In this document: piece after piece, positions 1 to 8,912 of the stretch | Numbering within the stretch: position 1 is the first letter of the stretch | Layout of the letters: the number at the start of each line of letters is the position of its first letter | NCBI RefSeq assembly: GCF_000425445.1 | Contig: NZ_AUDL01000004.1 | Location: 496,001-560,000, forward strand | From: Flavobacterium denitrificans DSM 15936 | GTDB lineage: Bacteria; Bacteroidota; Bacteroidia; Flavobacteriales; Flavobacteriaceae | Reading direction: 5' to 3' | DNA length: 64,000 nt | Position numbers and translations under genes: made by a program | Notes under the pieces: model-generated | Told to the model about the DNA's origin: nothing | Database searches by the model: none | Seen by the model: only the letters and a program-made list of their open reading frames with translations

Positions 1-258
1 GGAAATCCAATTATGCCGGGTGTTTGCATGATTCAGATTATAAAGGAATTGACGGAGAAAATTACACAGGAAACTTTGATGATCCAGACTTTGGCCAATG
101 TAAAATTCATGGCACTTATTAATCCAGAAGTTAATCCTGAATTGCGCTTAGAACTTGACATTACAACAACCGAAGATAATCTAGTTAAAGTAAAAAACAC
201 CACTTATTTTAATGACACTGTTGCTTTGAAATTAAGCAATGTGTACAAAAAAATGTAA
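1..258 (+). CDS. 3-hydroxyacyl-ACP dehydratase, flexirubin-type cluster (5' end outside window)
   Basis: The reading frame is open from base 1 and starts G-N-P-I-M-P-G-V, which fits the hot-dog dehydratase motif HFPGNPxMPGV of FabZ/ApeI-like enzymes. The gene therefore begins before the window and the ATG at 13 is internal. These enzymes dehydrate 3-hydroxyacyl-ACP during polyene chain growth. Only the C-terminal 85 residues or so are visible; the catalytic His of the motif is upstream. Its stop is followed after 2 bases by the next start, so it belongs to the same operon. Assignment to a flexirubin/aryl-polyene cluster rests on the downstream gene set. Confidence 0.8.
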   Translation, partial: GNPIMPGVCMIQIIKELTEKITQETLMIQTLANVKFMALINPEVNPELRLELDITTTEDNLVKVKNTTYFNDTVALKLSNVYKKM

Positions 259-260
259 TT

Positions 261-746
261 ATGAAACTTCTATTGACATTACTTTTATGGATAAATTTTG
301 TGGGCAATCCAGATTTGGCGTCCATCAGAAAAATGTATCCGAATGTTACTAAGTCTGAAAGCAACGCAAAAGAATTTTCAGAAAAACTGTCTGGTATTTC
401 AAATAATGATGCTGAAGTTTTAGTGGCTTACAAAGCGGCTTCAATTTTATTGGATTCTAAATTCGAAAAAAAATTAAACGACAAAATTGAACGTTTTAAA
501 GAAGGTGCAAAATTGCTTGAATCGACTATAAAAAGCGAACCAAATAATATCGAAATCAGAATGATTCGTTTGAGCATCCAAGAAAATGTTCCTGGAATAA
601 CAGGTTATAAAAAGAATATCAAAGAAGACAAAAAATATCTAACAGAACATTATGCTGATCAAAGCGGTGCTCTAAAAGAATATCTAAAAGACTTTATTTT
701 ACAATCAAAAAGCTTTACTGAAAAAGAGAAGCAATTCGTGAAGTAA
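261..746 (+). CDS. Small exported protein of the flexirubin-type cluster, function unknown
   Basis: 161 residues. A hydrophobic N-terminus (about residues 1-17) looks like a signal sequence; the remainder is charged and mostly helical, with no lipobox or catalytic motif I recognise. It starts 2 bases after the dehydratase and ends 18 bases before the glycosyltransferase, so it is co-transcribed with the pigment genes. A periplasmic role in pigment assembly or transport is inference from position only. Confidence 0.75.
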   Translation: MKLLLTLLLWINFVGNPDLASIRKMYPNVTKSESNAKEFSEKLSGISNNDAEVLVAYKAASILLDSKFEKKLNDKIERFKEGAKLLESTIKSEPNNIEIRMIRLSIQENVPGITGYKKNIKEDKKYLTEHYADQSGALKEYLKDFILQSKSFTEKEKQFVK

Positions 747-764
747 ACGAAAGCAAAATTCCAA

Positions 765-1943
765 ATGAAATCTATTTCTACTCAGCACGATCTACTCAAT
801 TCCACTTCTTTTTGTGTTATTGTCCCGACGTACAATAATCAGAAAACGCTAAAAAAAGTTTTGGATTCTATTTTGGAATTTACTTCAAATGTGATTATCG
901 TCAACGATGGTTCAACTGATGAAACTTCTCAAATTCTAAAACACTATTCACAGCTTACGCAAATTCATCATCCTAAAAATATAGGAAAAGGAAGAGCACT
1001 CAGAAATGGTTTTAGAAAAGCAATCCAAATGAAATTTGAATATGCGATCACGATTGATTCTGACGGCCAGCATTTTGCTTCTGATATTCCGAATTTTATC
1101 TCCGCAATTCAAGAAGAACCAAACGCACTTTTGATTGGAAGTCGTAATATGTCTCAAGAAAATGTTCCGAAAAAAAGCAGTTTTGGGAACAAATTTTCTA
1201 ATTTCTGGTTTAAGTTTGAAACCGGAATTAAACTCGATGACACACAATCGGGTTTTAGATTATATCCATTGCAATTGCTTCCGAAGAAATTTTACACCAA
1301 TAAATTTGAGTTTGAAATTGAAGTTATTGTACGCGCTGCATGGAAAGGAATTGTCGTGAAAAATATTCCGATTCAGGTTTTATATGATCCCGCAGAACGT
1401 GTTTCGCATTTTCGTCCGTTTCGCGATTTTACCCGAATCAGTATTTTAAATACGGTTTTGGTAACGAATGCTTTGCTTTACGTAAAACCAAGGGATTTTT
1501 TTAGAAGAGCAAAAAAAAAAGGTTTTAAAAAGTTCTTTCTAGAAGATATTTTAGAAAGCAAGGATTCTAATTTTAAAAAATCGGCCGCAATTGCGCTTGG
1601 AATTTTTATTGGATTTTCTCCTTTTTGGGGTTTTCAGACTATTTTGCTTTTTACATTTGCAGCGATTTTCAGACTTAATAAAGTCATTGCTTATCTGACG
1701 TCAAATGTGAGTTTTCCGCCTTTTATTCCGTTTATTATTTATGCATCGCTTCAAGTTGGAAGCATTTTTGTGTCGAGCAATGCGCCTTTAGTTTTAGATA
1801 GTTCAATCACGCTCGACGATATTCAAAAAAATGCAACGCAATATATCGTAGGAAGTCTTATTTTAGCAACCGTTTCGGCGCTATCAGTTGGTCTTATAAG
1901 TTATTTGCTTTTAACGACTTTTAGCAAGAAACAAATCGAATAA
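765..1943 (+). CDS. Glycosyltransferase family 2 fused to a DUF2062 membrane domain
   Basis: 392 residues. The N-terminal 230 residues or so are a GT-A fold: CVIVPTYNN near residue 17, VNDGSTDET near 46 and an IDSDGQH metal-binding D-x-D region near 96. Residues about 270-385 form a DUF2062 region with hydrophobic segments (GIFIGFSPFWGFQT, PPFIPFIIYASLQVG). Aryl-polyene clusters often encode a glycosyltransferase that modifies the polyene head or lipid anchor; the substrate here cannot be read from sequence. The DUF2062 part probably anchors the enzyme in the inner membrane. Confidence 0.85.
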   Translation: MKSISTQHDLLNSTSFCVIVPTYNNQKTLKKVLDSILEFTSNVIIVNDGSTDETSQILKHYSQLTQIHHPKNIGKGRALRNGFRKAIQMKFEYAITIDSDGQHFASDIPNFISAIQEEPNALLIGSRNMSQENVPKKSSFGNKFSNFWFKFETGIKLDDTQSGFRLYPLQLLPKKFYTNKFEFEIEVIVRAAWKGIVVKNIPIQVLYDPAERVSHFRPFRDFTRISILNTVLVTNALLYVKPRDFFRRAKKKGFKKFFLEDILESKDSNFKKSAAIALGIFIGFSPFWGFQTILLFTFAAIFRLNKVIAYLTSNVSFPPFIPFIIYASLQVGSIFVSSNAPLVLDSSITLDDIQKNATQYIVGSLILATVSALSVGLISYLLLTTFSKKQIE

Positions 1944-1959
1944 AATATATTTATTCTTT

Positions 1960-2017
1960 GCCACGAATTTCACCAATTAGCACAAATCAATTCGTGAAAA
2001 TTCGTGAAATTCGTGGC
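1960..2017. repeat. Dispersed inverted repeat of the GCCACGAATT family, copy 1
   Basis: Perfect 14-bp arms (GCCACGAATTTCAC at 1960-1973 and its complement at 2004-2017) flank a spacer that itself carries degenerate CACAAAT/AATTCGTG units. It fills the gap between the glycosyltransferase and the exporter gene. A second member lies at 61308-61402 in an unrelated place, so this is a dispersed intergenic repeat rather than a gene-specific site. It could fold as a hairpin in the operon mRNA. Confidence 0.7.
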
Positions 2018-2039
2018 GGAAAAATTTTAAACCAAAATC

Positions 2040-5000
2040 ATGCATCGATATTTTTACGCCATTCATTTATTTGTTAATCGAAGAAAATCGCTGTCGGTTT
2101 TTTTGGCGTTTTTAGTGCTTTTGGTTTTTGGATTTTTCGCTTCTCAAATTAAATTTGAAGAAGACATTACCAAATTAATTCCCGCCAATGACAAAGCCGA
2201 TGTTACGGCAAAAGTCTTAAAACAATTAAATTTTGCCGATAAAATAACCGTCATTTTCAAACTCGAAAAAAACGGTTCTTCAGAAGACTTAAAAGAAATG
2301 GCAACTGCTTTTTCTGATAGCGTTTCAACTTCATGCAAACCTTATGTAACGGGAATTCAAGGAAAAATTGACGAAGAAAATATTCAAGAAACTATTGATT
2401 TTGTTTATAATAATCTACCCCTTTTTCTTGAAAATAAAGATTATGAAACGATTCAAAGCAAACTGCAAAAAGACAGTGTTGCAGCGACCGTTCAAGGAAA
2501 TTACAAATCTATTATTTCACCATCAGGATTTATCACGAGAGATTTTATCCAACGAGATCCGCTTGGGATTTCGTTTATTGCTTTAAAAAAATTACAGCAA
2601 TTAAATGTTGGTGATGATTTTACGCTCGACAATGGATTTGTTATGACGAGGGACAAAAAGAAACTTTTGCTTTTTATAACCTCGAATCTTCCATCAAGCG
2701 AAACTGAAAAAAACACGCTTTTTGCGGCAAAACTAAAATCGATTCAAGAAAATCTAAATCAGAAATACAAGGGCAAAACTTCCATCAGTTATTTTGGTTC
2801 GGCTTTGATTGCGGTTGCCAATGCCAATCAAATCAAAAGTGATATTGTTTTGACAACATCAATTGCGATGTTTACGTTGATGCTGATCTTGATTTTATTC
2901 TACCGAAAAATATTAATTCCGTTGATTATTTTTCTTCCAACGGTTTTCGGAGCTTTTTTCGCTGTGGCATTTTTGTATTTCGTAAAAGAACAGATTTCAG
3001 CAATTTCACTCGGAATTGGTTCGATTCTACTCGGAATTACGATCGATTATTCCATTCACATTCTCACACATTACAAGCACAACAGCGACATCAAAACATT
3101 GTATAAGGATATTACGATGCCCGTAATTATGAGCAGTTCAACAACCGCGGTTGCATTTTTATGTCTGCTTTTTGTAAAATCGGATGCGCTAAATGATCTT
3201 GGAATTTTCGCCGCCGTAATTGTAATGGCAACCGGAGTTTTCTCGCTTTTGATTGTTCCGCATTTATATAAGCCAAAAGAAAATCCGGCAGAACACAAGA
3301 AAAATGTCATTGATAAAATGGCGCATTTTTCATTTCACAACAATAAATTCCTAATTGGACTTTGCGTCATCATCACCATTATTTGCTGTTTCACTTATAA
3401 TGATGTTGGTTTTAATAACGATTTATCACAACTGAATTTTGTTCCAAAAGAAATCAAAGCAGCCGAAAAGCAATTGGAAGAAAGCACGAGCTTAACTTCA
3501 AAAACCATTTATGTGGCTTCATACGGAAAAAGCATGGACGAAGTTTTGCAAACGAACAGCACTCTTTTCTCTGATTTGTCAAAAGAAAAACAGCAAAACA
3601 GAATACTGAATTTCAGTTCTGTTGGAGGAATAATGCTTTCACAAAAGGAGCAACAACAGAAAATTGAAAAATGGAATTCGTTTTGGGATGCCAATAAAAA
3701 ACAACTTTTGCAATCGCAATTAATTTCCGAAGGTTCAAAACTCGGCTTTAAGCCAACGACTTATGCCAACTTTTTTGATCATTTAAATTTCAGCTTCAAA
3801 CCAATTTCTGCCAATGAATATTTAAAAATTCAGGCTTTGCAGTTAAAAGAATTTGTGACCGAAAAAAATGGTTTTTACACGATTTCGACTTTAGTAAAAG
3901 TTTCACCAGAACAACGTGATTCTTTTGTAAAATCGACTTCAGCCAAAAATAATTTAATTGCAATTGACCGCCAGCAAATGAACGAAACGTTTTTCAGCAC
4001 CTTGAAAACCGATTTCAATTCGCTGGTCAATTATTCATTTGTGGCCGTAATTTTAATTCTGTTTTTCTTTTTCCGCAGAATCGAATTGGTCATTGTAAGC
4101 TGTATTCCAATTGCCTTAACCGGAATTGTAACAGCTGGAATTATGGGGATTTTTGGTATTCAAATGAATATTTTCAGCATGATTGTCTGCACGTTGATTT
4201 TTGGTCATGGTGTCGATTTCAGTATTTTCATGACGAGTGCTTTACAGAAAGAATATACAACTGGAAAAAACGAAATTGCAATTTATAGAACTTCAATTAT
4301 TCTGGCGGTAATCACTACGATTTTAGGAATTGGCGCTATGATTTTTGCCCAGCATCCCGCGTTGACTTCGATTTCATCGGTTTCTTTAATTGGAGTTTTT
4401 GCGGCGCTGATTATCACATTCATCTTCTACCCGATTCTTTTTAAATTATTCATTTCAAACCGATCGAAAAAAGGAAATCCACCGTTTCATTTGCGCACTT
4501 TTGTTCACGGTGTAATTTCATTTGCTTATTATGGTTTGGGTGGTATTGTCATGTCTATTTTCAGTTTTACGCTAATGCCAATTTTGCCATTGAGTGCCAA
4601 AACAAAAATGAAAGGTTTTCGATATATCGTTTCAAAATTCATGAAATCGGTATTGTATTCTAATCCTTTTATTCGCAAAAAAATTGTAAATAATTTCGAT
4701 GAAAATTTTGAAAAACCTGCTGTAATTATAGCTAATCATTCTTCATTTTTAGACATTTTAGCAATGGGAATGTTGAGTCCAAAAATTATATTTCTTGTAA
4801 GCGACTGGGTTTACAACTCTCCTATTTTTGGTGGTGTTGTTAGAAAAGCTGGTTTTTATCCAGTTTCTGAAGGCTTGGAAGGCGGTGTTGAGCATTTGCG
4901 CAAAAAAGTAAACGAAGGCTACTCTTTAATGGTTTTTCCGGAAGGAACGCGTTCAGAAAATAATGTTATTAAACGTTTCCATAAAGGTGCTTTTTTCCTT

Positions 5001-5720
5001 GCCGAAGAATTCAATTTGGATATTCTTCCAATTGTGATTCACGGCGCTTCAGAATTAATTCCGAAAGGCGATTTTGTTATTCATAAGGGAAAATTAACGA
5101 TCACGATTTTAGAAAGAATTACGCCTGAAAATACTTCATTCGGGAAAAATTATGCCGAAAGAACAAAACAAATAAGCACTTTTTTCAAAACAGAATATCG
5201 TAAAATTCGCCAACAATTAGAAGCTCCAGATTATTTCAAAAAGATGTTACTTCACAGTTTTGACTATAAAGAAATTGAAGTCGTAGACAGCGTAAAGAAA
5301 GATATAAAAAAGCATCTTGATACGTATTTTAACCTTGGAAAACAATTTTCGGCGAAAGCCAAATTATTGCATCTAGCAGACAACTACGGACAATTAGATG
5401 TTTTATTGGCTTTGCAAGAACCACAGCGAAAAATTCATTCTTATATTTCTGATGAAGAAAAACGCGATGTGGCCAAAACCAATTATGTTGTTAGAAAACG
5501 AAAAATAATCTATCTCGAAAATTTAGAAAGAATATCAGAAAATCAATATGATGCCGTTTTAATTTCGGATGAAAATTCAGAAAATGAAGTTCAGAAAGTA
5601 ATCATTCTAACTTCGTACGTAATTTTAATAGATTGTCCGCGTTTAAAAAACACTTTGATTAACTTTGGTTTTGAGTCGGTTTTTGAGGAAAACGATTTGA
5701 TTCTATTAAAGAAAAATTAA
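2040..5720 (+). CDS. MMPL/RND-type exporter fused to PlsC acyltransferase and a degenerate methyltransferase-like domain
   Basis: 1226 residues. Two RND/MMPL halves: TM1 near 17-35, a TM bundle near 265-410 with an acidic residue in GITIDYSIHI, then a second TM near 435-455 and a bundle near 660-800 with HGVDFSIFM. Residues about 855-1060 are a lysophospholipid-type acyltransferase with the H(x4)D motif NHSSFLD near 898 and FPEGTRS near 966. The last 155 residues or so align in position with the class I methyltransferase tail of similar fusions, but the glycine-rich SAM loop is not recognisable (HLADNYGQLD where D-I-G-C-G-Y-G would be expected). Likely role: acylate and export flexirubin-type pigment toward the outer membrane. 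Two bases separate it from the next gene. Confidence 0.85.
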   Translation: MHRYFYAIHLFVNRRKSLSVFLAFLVLLVFGFFASQIKFEEDITKLIPANDKADVTAKVLKQLNFADKITVIFKLEKNGSSEDLKEMATAFSDSVSTSCKPYVTGIQGKIDEENIQETIDFVYNNLPLFLENKDYETIQSKLQKDSVAATVQGNYKSIISPSGFITRDFIQRDPLGISFIALKKLQQLNVGDDFTLDNGFVMTRDKKKLLLFITSNLPSSETEKNTLFAAKLKSIQENLNQKYKGKTSISYFGSALIAVANANQIKSDIVLTTSIAMFTLMLILILFYRKILIPLIIFLPTVFGAFFAVAFLYFVKEQISAISLGIGSILLGITIDYSIHILTHYKHNSDIKTLYKDITMPVIMSSSTTAVAFLCLLFVKSDALNDLGIFAAVIVMATGVFSLLIVPHLYKPKENPAEHKKNVIDKMAHFSFHNNKFLIGLCVIITIICCFTYNDVGFNNDLSQLNFVPKEIKAAEKQLEESTSLTSKTIYVASYGKSMDEVLQTNSTLFSDLSKEKQQNRILNFSSVGGIMLSQKEQQQKIEKWNSFWDANKKQLLQSQLISEGSKLGFKPTTYANFFDHLNFSFKPISANEYLKIQALQLKEFVTEKNGFYTISTLVKVSPEQRDSFVKSTSAKNNLIAIDRQQMNETFFSTLKTDFNSLVNYSFVAVILILFFFFRRIELVIVSCIPIALTGIVTAGIMGIFGIQMNIFSMIVCTLIFGHGVDFSIFMTSALQKEYTTGKNEIAIYRTSIILAVITTILGIGAMIFAQHPALTSISSVSLIGVFAALIITFIFYPILFKLFISNRSKKGNPPFHLRTFVHGVISFAYYGLGGIVMSIFSFTLMPILPLSAKTKMKGFRYIVSKFMKSVLYSNPFIRKKIVNNFDENFEKPAVIIANHSSFLDILAMGMLSPKIIFLVSDWVYNSPIFGGVVRKAGFYPVSEGLEGGVEHLRKKVNEGYSLMVFPEGTRSENNVIKRFHKGAFFLAEEFNLDILPIVIHGASELIPKGDFVIHKGKLTITILERITPENTSFGKNYAERTKQISTFFKTEYRKIRQQLEAPDYFKKMLLHSFDYKEIEVVDSVKKDIKKHLDTYFNLGKQFSAKAKLLHLADNYGQLDVLLALQEPQRKIHSYISDEEKRDVAKTNYVVRKRKIIYLENLERISENQYDAVLISDENSENEVQKVIILTSYVILIDCPRLKNTLINFGFESVFEENDLILLKKN

Positions 5721-5721
5721 A

Positions 5722-7239
5722 ATGAAAGAACATTACGATGTAGTGATTATCGGAAGCGGTTTGGGCGGATTAGTGTCGTCTATCATTCTGGCTAAAGAAG
5801 GCTACAGCGTTTGTGTGCTCGAAAAAAACAATCAATACGGCGGAAATCTTCAGACTTTTGTTCGGGACAAAACCATTTTTGACACTGGAATTCATTATAT
5901 CGGAGGTTTAGGCGAAGGCCAAAATCTGCATCAATATTTTAAATATTTGGGCATCATCGATAAACTGAATCTGAAGAAATTAGATGAAAATGCTTTCGAT
6001 ATTATTTCTTTTGAAGATGATAAAACCGAATATCCGCATGCGCAGGGTTATGAAAATTTTGTTCATCAGTTAAAAGAATATTTCCCTGAAGAAGAAAAAA
6101 ACATTTCAGATTATTGCGAAAAACTGAAAGCAATCTGTGATTCTTTTCCGCTTTATAATTTAGAATCAGAAGGAAAATATGATTCTGAAATTCTGACTTT
6201 AAATGCAAAAGAAACGATTGATTCTTTTACAGAAAATGAAAAACTAAAAGCGGTTCTGGCAGGTTCCAATTTTTTATACGCCGGCATTCCTGATAAATCG
6301 CCATTTTATGTTCATGCTTTAATTGTGAATTCATACATTCAAAGCTCGTGGCGCTGTATTAACGGCGGAAGCCAGATTACAAAACAGCTTTTGAAACAGC
6401 TTAAAAAACATGGCGGTGAGTTTTATAAACACAAAGAAGTTACACAATTTGAAGTCGAAAATCATAAAGTGAATTCGGTTAAAATGAAAGACGGAACGCA
6501 GGTTTCTGGAACGTTTTTTATTTCGAATATCGAACCCAAAACGACTTTGAAAATGGCGGGCGAAGCAAACTTCAGAAAACCATTTTTCAACCGAATTCAA
6601 AGTCTTGAAGGCGTACTTTCGGCTTTTAGTTTGTATTTGGTTTTTAAGCCTGAAACTTTCAAATACATCAATCATAATTATTATCATTTCAAAAATAGCA
6701 GTGAAGTTTGGTCTTCGCATGAATACGACGAAAATTCGTGGCCAAAAATGTATATGGCTTCTATGAATGCTTCAAAAGAAGATGAAATTTGGGCCGATGG
6801 AATGACCTTTATAACCTATATGAACTTTGATGATGTTTTGCCTTGGGTAGAAACTTTTAATACAACCGTCGAAAAAAATGATCGTGGTGAGAGTTACGAA
6901 GAATTCAAAGAAAGAAAAACGGCTAAATTTTTAGACGAAATCGAAATAAAATTTCCGGGAATTAGAGATTGTATTAAATCTATTCATACTTCAAGTCCGC
7001 TTTCGTATCGCGATTATATTGGCGGTGACAACGGAAATATGTACGGTTATGTTAAAGATTCTAATAATCCATTAAAAACCTTAATTCCGTCAAAAACAAA
7101 GTTAGAAAATTTATATCTTACAGGTCAAAGTATTAATATGCATGGCGTTCTGGGTGTAACGATTGGCGCGGTTGTCACTTGCTCAGAAATTGTTGGAAAA
7201 GAATATTTGATCAATAAAATTAATCAAACTGCCGAATAA
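5722..7239 (+). CDS. CrtI/phytoene desaturase-like FAD-dependent oxidoreductase
   Basis: 505 residues. An N-terminal dinucleotide-binding motif IIGSGLGGL with the acidic strand end VLEKNNQYGG (residues about 9-42) places it in the CrtI/retinol saturase-like amine-oxidase superfamily. The C-terminus LYLTGQSINMHGVLG is the usual FAD-contact region. In a flexirubin-type cluster it could desaturate or isomerise the polyene chain; that is inference. It is tightly packed between the exporter and the C45 hydrolase genes (1 and 8 bases), consistent with one transcript. Confidence 0.85.
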   Translation: MKEHYDVVIIGSGLGGLVSSIILAKEGYSVCVLEKNNQYGGNLQTFVRDKTIFDTGIHYIGGLGEGQNLHQYFKYLGIIDKLNLKKLDENAFDIISFEDDKTEYPHAQGYENFVHQLKEYFPEEEKNISDYCEKLKAICDSFPLYNLESEGKYDSEILTLNAKETIDSFTENEKLKAVLAGSNFLYAGIPDKSPFYVHALIVNSYIQSSWRCINGGSQITKQLLKQLKKHGGEFYKHKEVTQFEVENHKVNSVKMKDGTQVSGTFFISNIEPKTTLKMAGEANFRKPFFNRIQSLEGVLSAFSLYLVFKPETFKYINHNYYHFKNSSEVWSSHEYDENSWPKMYMASMNASKEDEIWADGMTFITYMNFDDVLPWVETFNTTVEKNDRGESYEEFKERKTAKFLDEIEIKFPGIRDCIKSIHTSSPLSYRDYIGGDNGNMYGYVKDSNNPLKTLIPSKTKLENLYLTGQSINMHGVLGVTIGAVVTCSEIVGKEYLINKINQTAE

Positions 7240-7247
7240 ATTGAATT

Positions 7248-8912
7248 ATGAAAAACCGAATTACATATCTTTTCTTCCTCGGTTTTTTGGGAATTCTTAT
7301 TTCTTGCGGTACATCAAAATCAAAAAATCATCAGCCAGATATTTCAAGTTTTAATGCTACAAAACCTGTTGTCACAAAAATTTCTGACAGTGTTTTTATT
7401 TCAGGAAATAATTCACTTTTAAAAAATAAACAAGGGCTTTGGGAACTTTATGTCGAAGGCGATCCCTTAGAAATTGGTCTTAATACCGGCGCTTTATCTG
7501 ATTCTCTTTTGCGAAAACAACAACAAATATTTTTCTCCAAAATCAAAGATTTAGTTCCGTCAAAATTTGAGCAAAAAATATTGCGTCAATTTTTAAAATG
7601 GTACAACCGAAAATTATATGCCAATGTTCCAGAAGAATATCAAACGGAAATTTTCGGCATTTCGCAGTACACTTCACATGATTTTGACAATATTGCACCG
7701 CAATATCAACGTGGTTTATATCTGCACGCGGCGCACGATATTGGGCACGCTTTACAGGATCTGGCTTTAGTTGGCTGTTCGTCATTTGCCGCTTGGGGCG
7801 AAAAATCGGAAGACGGAAATTTGATTATGGGCCGTAATTTCGATTTTTATGTGAATGATGCTTTCGCAGAAAATAAAATTATTGCATTTATAAAACCGGA
7901 ACAAGGAAACAATTTTATGATGGTTTCTTGGCCCGGAATGATTGGTGCAGTTTCTGGAATGAATCAACAAGGGTTGAGCGTTACCATTAATGCAGCAAAA
8001 TCTGAAATTCCGATGAGTGCCAAAACACCAATTTCTATTTTGACGCGGGAAATTTTGCAACATGCTTCAACTATTCAAGAAGCAATTGCAATCGCAAAAA
8101 GAAGAAAAGTATTCGTTTCTGAATCTATTATGGTGGGAAGCGCTCAAGACAACAAAGCTGTTCTGATTGAAGTTTCTCCAAAGAAAATGGATGTATACGA
8201 AGTTCCAAACAGCAATCAATTAATTTGTTCCAATCATTTTCAAAGCACCACTTTTAAAGATGAAAAACGGAATCAGACACAAATTACAGAAAGTCATTCT
8301 GAATATCGCTTTGAAAGAATGCAGGAACTTCTTTCCGAAAATAAAAAAATAAATCCGGAAATTGCTTCTGAAATTCTAAGAAATAAAAATGGCTTGAACG
8401 ATATTCCGCTTGGTTTTGGCAACGAAAAAGCACTAAATCAATTATTGGCACATCACGGAATTATTTTTAAACCGGCAGCAAAACTGGTTTGGGTTTCTGC
8501 AAATCCGTTTCAACTTGGCGAATTTGTCTGCTATAATCTGGATTCTATTTTTTCCAAAAAATCAAATACGGCAATCTCATTTGAAGAAGAAAATTTGAAC
8601 ATCGCCAAAGATCCTTTTTTAAAGACAGAGGCGTTTCAAAACTTTAAAAAGTTTAAAAAAGAAAATTATCAAATAGATGTTTGGCTAAAAAAGAAAGCTC
8701 CGATTTCTTCTGAATTTATAAGCCATTATCAATCCTTAAACCCCGATTATTGGGTTGTATATTACAAAGCAGGGTTGTACTTTTATCAACGAAAAGAATT
8801 CCGCGTAGCACAGATAAATTTTGAGAAAGCGCTGACCAAAGAAATTACAACTGCTCCTGATAAAGCAAAAATTGAAAAATATTTAAAAAAACTCAAAAGA
8901 AAATTACAATGA
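7248..8912 (+). CDS. C45-family Ntn-hydrolase/acyltransferase lipoprotein
   Basis: 554 residues. A lipoprotein signal ends in LISC-G (Cys20). The C45 (acyl-CoA:6-APA acyltransferase-like) nucleophile is Cys177 in LVGCSSFAAWG, followed by GRNFDFY; this family self-cleaves before that Cys to expose the N-terminal nucleophile. Further family features include MVSWPGMIGAVSGMNQQGL. The C-terminal 90 residues resemble a TPR-like helical tail. Its product would sit at the periplasmic face of a membrane, where it could form or break an amide or ester bond on the pigment. The stop overlaps the next start by 4 bases (translational coupling). Confidence 0.82.
   Translation: MKNRITYLFFLGFLGILISCGTSKSKNHQPDISSFNATKPVVTKISDSVFISGNNSLLKNKQGLWELYVEGDPLEIGLNTGALSDSLLRKQQQIFFSKIKDLVPSKFEQKILRQFLKWYNRKLYANVPEEYQTEIFGISQYTSHDFDNIAPQYQRGLYLHAAHDIGHALQDLALVGCSSFAAWGEKSEDGNLIMGRNFDFYVNDAFAENKIIAFIKPEQGNNFMMVSWPGMIGAVSGMNQQGLSVTINAAKSEIPMSAKTPISILTREILQHASTIQEAIAIAKRRKVFVSESIMVGSAQDNKAVLIEVSPKKMDVYEVPNSNQLICSNHFQSTTFKDEKRNQTQITESHSEYRFERMQELLSENKKINPEIASEILRNKNGLNDIPLGFGNEKALNQLLAHHGIIFKPAAKLVWVSANPFQLGEFVCYNLDSIFSKKSNTAISFEEENLNIAKDPFLKTEAFQNFKKFKKENYQIDVWLKKKAPISSEFISHYQSLNPDYWVVYYKAGLYFYQRKEFRVAQINFEKALTKEITTAPDKAKIEKYLKKLKRKLQ

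Noticed and set aside
6331..6720. 129-residue open frame antisense to the CrtI-like gene
   Set aside because: The frame is a shadow of a well-supported gene and shows no domain.
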